Shown piece by piece: positions 57,201 to 64,000 of a stretch of 64,000 bases of DNA. The position numbers and the translations under genes are program-made. Source of the DNA: Trebouxia sp. TZW2008 (lineage: Eukaryota; Chlorophyta; Trebouxiophyceae; Trebouxiales; Trebouxiaceae); assembly GCA_002118135.1 (NCBI GenBank), contig BDIU01000133.1, positions 124,001 to 188,000 of the forward strand. The letters are read 5' to 3'. Each line of letters opens with the position of its first letter. Position 1 is the first letter of the stretch. Under the pieces are notes generated by a model that saw nothing but the letters and a program-made list of their open reading frames with translations, ran no database searches and was not told the DNA's origin.

Positions 57201-60200
57201 CAATTGAAAAAATCTGAATCTGTATTGAAGAGGGAGCTTTTAGCAAATCAAGTGCAACAAAATTGTGTGCACAATTTGCTGTAATGACAGCAATCAGACT
57301 TTGAAATTGCAGATTTGTGCTTCGTGAGGCCAAACATACAAGCCAATAACACTTGAAATGTCAGCTGGGCTGCTCTGGTGCAGATATGTCACTTTTAGTC
57401 ACCCAATGACATGGCAATGTGCACTATGATCCTTGTGACCATCATTAGTAAGTCTGTGCTGGTAATTGTAAGCATGCTTCAGGAGCGCTTTCAGGCCCAT
57501 TCTGAGGCGTGTTTTCAGTTATTCTGTGCGTGAAGGCCTCTCAAAGAACACTGCTGCACAGCCAGCTACCTGCCAATGCAAGCAGCGCTGTCTTGGACGC
57601 TCTTTGGAGTTATTAAGGGTTGTTAAGGGCAAATTTGACAGGAGCTTATTAATCTTCGTTATTAACTTGGCCAACACTGTGCTTCATAGCTTACTGGCAA
57701 CACTGCCAGTGCAGTAAGAGCACGGCACTCATGAAAGTCCATCCAGACTGCAGCATGTTTTCAGGGCTTTATCTTACGCTGAGCCTAATTTGAAGTTGCC
57801 AGCCAGGCTCACGATGGAGTGATACTATAACAAGTCGTCAGCCGCCATGTACAAGAAGATTGAAGCAACACTAGAGCATGTTGTGCAGGGCTCCATCTGA
57901 CATTGAGCCTAATTTGGACTTGCCAGCCAGGCTGACACTGCAGCGCTACCGTAATGAGGCGTCAGCCGCCAAATACGAGATGACTGCGGTGCTGAAAGAG
58001 ATGAAGAAGCACAAGAAGGAGAGTGACAGAGTGCAGCTGCAGCAGCAGCTGAGCATCAGGGGCTTGAAGGAGCAAGTAGCCCTAGCTCAACAGGCCCTTC
58101 AGCAACAGGTGCTACAGTGACTTCTCTTTGTAATGACTGCTGTGGTTCCCAAGAAAGATGTCCTTATATCAAATTGTCCTTAATCAGAGGCGCCATCGCA
58201 GTCAAAACAGTGATTGGTCACCAATTATACTGTCCTTATATCCACAATGTCCTCATATCAAGTGTGTTTCTGTAAAGAGAAGTTACTGTACAGGAAAGAG
58301 AAAGGAAGAAAGGACAAGACAATGTGCTAGCTGTCATAAAAGGAGCGTCTGTAAGCAGAGGCAGCCCAAATTTGCAGCCATAGTTGTTCTGTGTCATGCC
58401 TGTAATTGTGTCAATGTCGAATGCTTTTGCTGCTTGAGTGATCTGCCCTGACTCGTAACATCAGCAGGGCAAAGGAGTAAGTAGCCCTAGCTCAACAAGC
58501 CCTTCAGCAACAGGCATTGCAGCCATGACTGTTCTTTGTACTGTCACATCTGAGCAATCAATCAGTACATTTACTGTTTGTGTTAGGGAGCGAGATGGAC
58601 TTCCTGGCTTGACAGCACAGGTGATTGCATTTGGCAGCCAAAGCCAGCTGATCAGATTTTGCCTAAAAGACAAGGCAAATGTCTCGCTGATGAGAAGCTG
58701 AACTAAACCTGATTGTAAAGTTGGTCTCTAGTGGGCAGTCGGTCCCAACTCGGCACATTCTGCAACAGATAGTTTGAGCCTTCTGTGACAAAGTCTGCGC
58801 AATTCATATCAAATGCTTGTCAAAAGACAGGCTGGAGTCTCGTTGATGCATCTCACTCTTTCATCCACAATGAATGCCAGACAGGCTCAGCAGGCCCAGC
58901 TAGGTACATACTGGAGCAATCAACTGTCTCCAGCCAGGCAAGTCCTGTGCTGACCTGAACCATTTATGACAAATATGGAGGGTGGAGAGAGCTTTGCACT
59001 GACTTGTCTGCCAAGCGTCTCGTCGCCAAGTGTCTCACCAATTGTGTGAGCTGACGCTGTAGTGCATAGCCTTGCCAAACACCTTGCACAAAGCTCGGCT
59101 CAGTAAGCGTGGCACAAGCCTGTACTGCGGATCAATGCAGCAAACCTACTCCATGCATGATGTTAGGCATATTGCCTGTGTATACTTGTTCGTCATGCTT
59201 TGCATGGTTAGGCTACTGGCATCTTCCACTGCATCTGAGACTAATGGTCATCATGTTGCCCGACAGACATCCTGTTCATCTACTTCTAATGGCTGACGCA
59301 CTTGCTCAACACCATTGAACCAGCATCCATGCCTTTTGAATGGCTTTGCTTGCCCCTGCCCTGCTCATTTGGCAGGCACAGGCGTGTTGCAGCCTTCCAT
59401 TCCATGAACAGACTGGTGTTGCCTTTGTGTGCCACACTGACAAACTATGAAATGTACACTATGAACTGTAAAGTATTCACACAGTTTACGTAGTTGAAAT
59501 GGGTGTATGCATAATGGTGTGCATGCATCAAGTGGGTGCATGTATATACAGTCTGTTTCTGCATGCACCAATAGCAGCTGCTTTGCAAGTGAAGGTGAAT
59601 GACGCTCAGGAGAACACCTTTGAGAAGCAGCTCAGCAATGCATCAGCTGAAATCAGCAGCACTCCTGGTGTTTGAACATCTTTGCTTGACACTGCCACAG
59701 TCACAGCAGCAGCAGCTGCTGATAGCAGCCTTAAATGAAGAGGCTGCTGTTTCTGGGTGTTAGATGACCCCTTTGTGTCTGTATGCTCTTGACAGTAACT
59801 GTTATGCAGGTGGAGGTGACTGGCGCTCAGCAGAACACCTTTGAGAAGCAGCTCAGCAGTGCATCAGCTGAGACTGCCAGACTGCCCTGAAAAGGCCGCT
59901 GCATCCTTTGTGCTAGATGACCCTTCTGTGTCTGTATGCTCCCGACAGTAACTGCTTTGCAGGTGGAGGTGAATAATGCTCAGCAGAACACCTTTGAGCA
60001 GCAACCCAGCAGTGCATCAACTGAAACCGCCAGCTTTCCATTGCGTGTAGAGACTGCTGTTGTCTTTGTGCTAGATGACCCTTTTGTGTGTTTGTGCTCC
60101 TGACAGCAACTGCTCTTCAGGTGGAGGTGCATGACGCTCAGCAAGACATCTTTGAGAAGCATCAGCTGAGACCAACAGCCTGCCGTTTGATGAAGGCTGT

Positions 60201-60899
60201 TGGTGTCTCTGCGTGCCACATCTATTCGTTTCTGCATTTTCCCAACAGCAGCTGCTTTGCAGGTGGGGGTGAATGACGCTCAGCAGAACACCTTTGAGAA
60301 GCAGCTCAGCAATGCATCAGCCGAGAACACCAGTCTGCAGTCTCGCCTCCAAGCAGCCGGTGACCAACTTCAGGCAACCGGCACGCAGCTGCAGGCTTCT
60401 CGCTTGAACATGCACTATTTGAAAGTCCGCCAGCAGCTGTCACAGGGCTCCACCATGCCTGTCCTGTCCTATGTCCAGGCATATCAGATCTCATGTGGTC
60501 CAGACAATGAAAATGATGGGCAGTGAGACTGACATCGAAGTGAACATGTGGGTTGTCAACAGCTAGCTTGCGCAAGTGATAATAATAGGAATAGAGGAAT
60601 AAAAAGCTTGGTTATCATCAGCTATTTGGGCTGTTTCTCTTGAGCCTTACTGTGCTCCTGTCGTGCTGCAGCTCCTGCACTTGAGGACCATGCAGACAAA
60701 GCACCACGTACGCTGAGCACTCGTGACAGTTTTGACTGACTGAAAGCACTGCTGAAGAAGTCTAATGTTATGTCTCATGGTCTGTGTTCAACTGGTGCAG
60801 GACAATGGTTCTGCCTCCCAGCTGTCCTCTGTCCAGTCACAACTCTTCTGCTTTTTGTACAATACAGCAACACAATTTTTAAGGTTTGGGGTTGAGTAA
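51248..60899 (+). CDS. Second long coiled-coil protein
   Basis: Exons in phase: 51248-51331, 51418-51464, 51541-51890, 52113-52226, 52669-52912, 53504-53620, 53934-54718, 55097-55890, 56335-56556, 56777-56871, 57889-58108 and 60263-60478. Then, with less certainty, come 60672-60707 and 60801-60899, for about 1,140 aa. The N-terminus MPAKLVKSGSNVADL leads to a disordered Ser/Pro/Ala region. From about residue 200 come Gln/Glu/Leu heptads (ELSQLQNQLQAQS-like, AEVLRKEAKILKDAL, QLAERETKLRSQEERIAQLK), interrupted by a Ser/Ala-rich linker in exon 55097-55890. No enzymatic or membrane domain is seen. The composition is like the first coiled-coil gene and they could be distant paralogues, but I cannot show that. 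Two introns (after 51890 and 60478) appear to use GC donors. The true 3' end is uncertain. Confidence 0.75.
52264..52436 (-). mobile_element. MITE copy 3 in coiled-coil-2 intron 4
   Basis: TACAGTGACCTCTCAATGCA at the left faces TTACAAAGAAGAATCACTATA at the right. Internal GACTGCAATGGCATCTCT and TAAGGA blocks match copy 1 in the same orientation. About 173 bp. Confidence 0.83.
55980..56255 (+). repeat. Two upstream copies of coiled-coil-2 exon 9 5' edge
   Basis: VKQKHAWGS (about 55984) and EDMAKQKHALASAHRTLQAQ (about 56173), with a stop soon after, precede the functional EDMAKQKHAWASARRTLQAQ in exon 56335-56556. Confidence 0.88.
57060..57700. other. AT-rich block with mirrored TTAATAACC/TTATTAAGG motifs
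   Basis: Around 57070-57150 there are CCTTCATAAGGGT, a G10 run, TTAATAACTTAATAACCC, TTATTAAGGGT and TTAATTACTGTTAATAAC. At 57606-57668 there are GTTATTAAGGGTTGTTAAGG and TTATTAATCTTCGTTATTAA. The composition differs from the surrounding intron. It may be a decayed fold-back insertion inside the intron before exon 57889. Confidence 0.45.
57760..57888 (+). repeat. Upstream copy of coiled-coil-2 exon 11 5' edge
   Basis: AEPNLKLPARLTME then a stop, and a decayed KSSAAMYKK. It matches IEPNLDLPARLTLQ and EASAAKYEM in the real exon from 57889. Confidence 0.85.
58113..58290 (+). mobile_element. MITE copy 4 in coiled-coil-2 intron 11
   Basis: This is the best-preserved copy. TACAGTGACTTCTCTTTGTA at the left and GAGAAGTTACTGTA at the right (reverse complement TACAGTAACTTCTCTTTACA) form clear TIRs bounded by TA. 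The core contains TGTCCTTATATCAAATTGTC and CTTAATCAGAGGCGCCATCG. It starts four bases after the end of exon 57889-58108, so it touches the 5' splice site. TA flanks with CAGT ends are characteristic of Tc1/mariner-type non-autonomous elements; the class assignment is inference. Confidence 0.87.
58478..58530 (+). repeat. Downstream copy of coiled-coil-2 exon 11 3' edge
   Basis: GGAGTAAGTAGCCCTAGCTC onward repeats the exon end encoding KEQVALAQQALQQQ and the following bases GCA...CAGTGAC, which are the exon end plus the start of the adjacent MITE. Confidence 0.82.
59580..60200 (+). repeat. Four upstream copies of coiled-coil-2 exon 12 5' edge
   Basis: Versions of VEVNDAQQNTFEKQLSNASA follow a CAG or CAA near 59592, 59810, 59963 and 60121. 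The functional one begins at 60263 (VGVNDAQQNTFEKQLSNASA). Spacing is about 142-218 bp. Copies break after the matching 5' part. Confidence 0.9.
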
Positions 60900-61499
60900 G
60901 CTGATATGGTGTTTTGACTGTGTCAAGTGACTTTGGTGTGAAACATGACAGTGGCCTGCTACATGCATGTATTGCAATACATTTTGTTTGCCCTGCACCT
61001 CATCCAGTAGTCCCAACACTGCATAACAGCTTGCAGCTTGTTTTGTTTTTGTTGTCGCTCATGGCTTACAATGATACAAATACACAATTCAGTTGCTTGA
61101 ATTAGAGTTTGCCACTTGTGGCACATGCGATTGGACTTGTTGTGTAGCTGAAGCATGTAAAATTACTCTCTCTCTCTCTTGCAAAGGAGGCACTGAGTGC
61201 GCTTCAGACGTGTGGTGCGTCAAAGGCAAACAGCCTCACAAAACAGCATTACAACTGTGTGTCAAGTTGTGACCGCAACAAATATATTTAGTATTGTGTA
61301 CTCAGTGCTGCATGTCCAATTTTGCATACTTCCAGGGTGGCTGCAGTACGACGCTCATGTGTATATACATGTGATAAGTAACCTCATGAGTCAAGCAAAC
61401 AGGGGCTGTTCCTGTGGTCCCATGAGCCAAGAAAACAAAACCTGTCTCATTTGCAATGCTTCGCATATATTTAGCATATCAAGGTAAGCTATTGTAGCT
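60900..61499. other. Convergent intergenic region
   Basis: This holds the 3' ends of the second coiled-coil gene and the reductase gene. A (CT)n run of about 7 repeats lies near 61166-61180. No further gene seen. Confidence 0.5.
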
Positions 61500-64000
61500 T
61501 CACTCTGGCTTGGCCACTCCCAACTGAATCATTGTCACTGCCATATCTATCATAGATTCTGGGATAGGATGTAAACCACCAACCAGCCGTGACCCCTGCA
61601 CAAAGAAACTCAGACTCAACTTGTTCAGCACAGCAGCCAAGGGGTTGCTTGATGCTGCAGACACATGCCCAAGTGACATGCCAGCACATGATGACACAGG
61701 CAATGTCAAAACACATGCTGTAGTAAAAGCCTTGCTCAGCACAGTAGCCAGAGAATAGCTTGATACTGCAGACACATGCCCAAATGACATGGCAGTGCAT
61801 ACTCACACAGGCAGCTTGAAGTCAAGACATAAGAAAGTGGTTTTATGCAAAACACACAGCAACAGCATGGTATGTCTGAGTCCAAGCTGCAGCTTGTGCA
61901 CATGATGGGATCAAAAGGCCATGCATATGCTCGACAAGCAAGCGCAATTGCTGATAACATACGCTGAGCATAGCGGAGCAGCGGACTGAGTCATTCTCAG
62001 ATCGCAGTCAGGTGCTGCCATGTGCCAGTGTCTTGTATTGTAATAGTCGGCACTTTTGATTCACTCATGTGCCAAAGCATTGACCAGCTCAAACTGCAGA
62101 CTGTGACACATACAAGCCTAACAATACAGAGTTCAGTCAACATCAGGACACTTTGACAAGTCAATGCAGTGAGGCACTGTGATAGGGCATTGTCGTAAGG
62201 TACTGTGGTAAATAAACTGAGAAATCATGCTGGTACGTGAGTTTGAGAAGTGGCGTCATTCAGTGACCGTGATGAGTCACACAAGTTATCTTATTGAATG
62301 AGAAGGGGTTATGGCATACCTTGGAGTTGTCAATGATTGGAGAGCTATCGCCATCCTTCCCATGAAGCTTCTTGTAGTCTGGAAACCTCTTCTTCAATGC
62401 ATCAACAATGTACTTTGGGGAAACGTTGTTTGGTTGACTGATGATGTAGCGGCCGGAAGCTGAAGGGTCCTCAATTGCTTTGACATGAGCGCGAGCAACA
62501 TCCCTGACGTCACATATTCTGCCTGGCAACTCATCGGTTTTGCCTTCCAGCAGTGACTGCAGCACGTATGACACTTGTGAACAATGCTCACAATCATCAA
62601 AGCAGTAGACGCAAGCATGCATAGCTGGGCAACTCATGGGTTTTGCTCTCTAGCAATGACTGCAATCATGGAAGACTATGCGTGCACAAACATGTGGGCA
62701 CGCAAGCTATACAGTGGAACTGAATGCGGCTGCATTTTGTGCATTTTGTGCATCATCAGAAAGTCTTGTCGTGATCAATGCGGATCTAACGATGATGTGT
62801 GACCGCATGCTAATCAAAATGACAGACTGTGGCAGGCAGGCCAATGACAAGCAGAACTTACACAATCATGCCTTGTACAAGCAGATGACAATGTGCAAAA
62901 CACCAGTCCCTTGAGCACGCACCTTCATCATGAGCACACTTGTGGCATCTGCCCGATTTGACAACACAGGGCCAAAGACAAACGTGGGGTTGACGGTCAC
63001 CAGCTCAAAGCCATGTTTCTTGGATAAATCCCATGCAGCTTTTTCAGCAAGGGTCTGCGTCAGCATAGCAAGCTTTGTGTGTGCTCAACTGAGCTCAATA
63101 CATGCTGTGCGTGCAGCAATATAGGATGCATGAGCAGCTTTCTCGGCAAGGGTCCGCATCATGACACTGAGCTTCAGATGCAGTCAAACTGAGCGCAATG
63201 CACGCTATGGGCGCAACATCCTAATTAGGTTCTGATATGCTTCCTCAGTTAGGGTCTGCATCACAGCCACAAGTCTGCGCTAAAAACAAGTCTCTCGCAT
63301 GCTGTCGGCGCAGCAATTTGAGGTGCATATGTGCAGCTTGTGCTGAGAGAAAGCTACAGTCTATCGAGGTGGCCCTGGGCTGAGTTGTCTGCTGTGTAGC
63401 TTGTCGTGTTGGCACATGCAGTTGTGCGCACCTTGCTAAGGTTGTAGGGCTCTGCTTCGATGGTGGAAGTCTTGTTCCAGTCTTCTTCCGTGTAAAGCTT
63501 GCCATTCACTGGGGGCTCTGTGAACTTGCCACTTCTGACAGCTGCAAGACATCTCAGAGGCTGTGTACTGGAATGCTACAGCCAGTGGAATGCTGCAGAC
63601 TGTGCACTTGGTTTGCTACTGCCAGTGGGATGCTGAAGCCTGTGCACTTGAATTGGTACAGCCAGTGGGATGCTGCAGGGTGTGCACTAGGATTGCTACA
63701 GCCATTGGCACGCTGAAGCCTGTGCACTTGGGTTGCTACAGCCAGTGGGATGCTGCAGACTGTGCACTTGTATTGTTTCAGCCAGCGTGATGCTGCGGAC
63801 AGCCTTAGGGCGCTTTACCTGCAACACTGGAGGTGACAACAACCCTCTTGATGCCTGCTTTCCCAGCAGCTTCCAAGACGGTTGTGGTCCCGTTGACCGC
63901 TGGGTCGATGAGGTCTTTTTGAGGATCGTTTGAGCTTGTGAAGAAAGGCGAAGCGGTGTGCAGAAGGAAGTCGGCTCCCCGGACCACCTCGTCGAAGTCA
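61500..64000 (-). CDS. Cinnamoyl-CoA reductase/dihydroflavonol reductase-like SDR (5' end outside)
   Basis: Exons 64000+-63819, 63541-63432, 63054-62923, 62556-62320 and 61595-61500 join in phase to 252 C-terminal residues; the N-terminal Rossmann GxxGxxG part lies beyond the window. Seen in order: GADFLLHTASPFF, DLIDPAVNGTTTVLEAA, VVVTSSVAAV, the catalytic YNLSK (YxxxK) followed by TLAEKAAWDLSKKHGFELV, VNPTFVFGP, ICDVRDVARAHVKAIEDPSA and SGRYIIS. It ends PIPESMIDMAVTMIQLGVAK plus PE. These are extended-SDR features of the CCR/DFR/anthocyanidin reductase group, which reduce phenylpropanoid or other carbonyls with NADPH. The land-plant CCR motif NWYCYGK is absent, so the substrate is open. Confidence 0.9.
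61640..61835. repeat. About 97-bp tandem duplication in reductase last intron
   Basis: The stretch AGCTTGATACTGCAGACACA...GACATG and its flanks occurs twice (about 61647-61735 and 61755-61835) with roughly 80 percent identity by eye. It sits just upstream (in gene sense) of the last exon. Confidence 0.8.
63125..63275 (-). repeat. Two upstream copies of reductase exon 63054-62923 5' edge
   Basis: On the minus strand GCGGACCCTTGCCGAGAAAG (near 63160-63141) and GCAGACCCTAACTGAGGAAG (near 63258-63239) match GCAGACCCTTGCTGAAAAAG at the real exon start. Copies are spaced about 100 bp. Confidence 0.85.
63561..63800. repeat. 40-bp minisatellite in reductase intron
   Basis: Six units of about 40 bp (core GCTACAGCCAGTGGGATGCT then GCAGACTGTGCACTTG) recur with TGTGCAC at 63601, 63641, 63681, 63721 and 63761, an exact 40-bp register. 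Confidence 0.95.

Noticed and set aside
63561..63800. CRISPR-like regular repeats
   Set aside because: Contiguous 40-bp tandem units with no unique spacers, in a eukaryotic intron.

Overview
The window is nuclear DNA of a eukaryote, most likely a green alga (Chlorophyta). Three things point there: a chloroplast-targeted CSP41b-type protein, very intron-rich genes with short GT-AG introns, and a complete plant-like RNA polymerase I largest subunit. I cannot name the genus. No rRNA, tRNA, CRISPR or prokaryotic operon was seen.

Layout from left to right, with strict strand alternation (-,+,-,+,-,+,-,+,-): (1) a giant coiled-coil protein, minus, running off the left edge (at least 18 exons, more than 2,000 residues); (2) an amidase-signature hydrolase with a signal-peptide-like N-terminus, plus, 13775-20298 (10 exons, 596 aa); (3) a CSP41b-like chloroplast RNA-binding protein, minus, 21396-24334 (4 exons, 396 aa); (4) a short C6H2/MYND-like zinc-finger reading frame, plus, about 24845-25042; (5) a small conserved helical protein, minus, 25895-26283, 5' end unresolved; (6) RNA polymerase I largest subunit RPA1, plus, 26840-47789 (29 exons, 1,782 aa, all phases consistent); (7) a four-TM membrane protein of unknown function, minus, 48472-50870 (5 exons, 196 aa); (8) a second long coiled-coil protein, plus, 51248 to about 60899 (about 14 exons, about 1,140 aa); (9) a cinnamoyl-CoA reductase/dihydroflavonol reductase-like SDR, minus, 61500 to beyond 64000. 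The genes have no evident joint pathway; they look like ordinary, unlinked housekeeping and secondary-metabolism genes.

The most striking signal lies inside the introns. Many exons have decayed extra copies of their own edge in the adjacent intron, and the placement follows a rule. Copies upstream of an exon carry the 3' splice site plus the exon's 5' part. Copies downstream carry the exon's 3' part plus the 5' splice site. Where both edges are duplicated (RPA1 exons 12, 13 and 23; amidase exon 4; CSP41b exon 2; coiled-coil-2 exon 11), each side shows the expected half. The amidase terminal exon has seven decayed copies before it. This implies that repeated short tandem duplications (about 100-200 bp) across splice junctions have enlarged the introns.

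A second layer is a roughly 170-180 bp TA-flanked, terminal-inverted-repeat MITE family, with four copies in introns of three genes; at two of them the element end lies within a few bases of a 5' splice site. Minisatellites (20-21, 24, 40 and 57 bp units) fill other introns.
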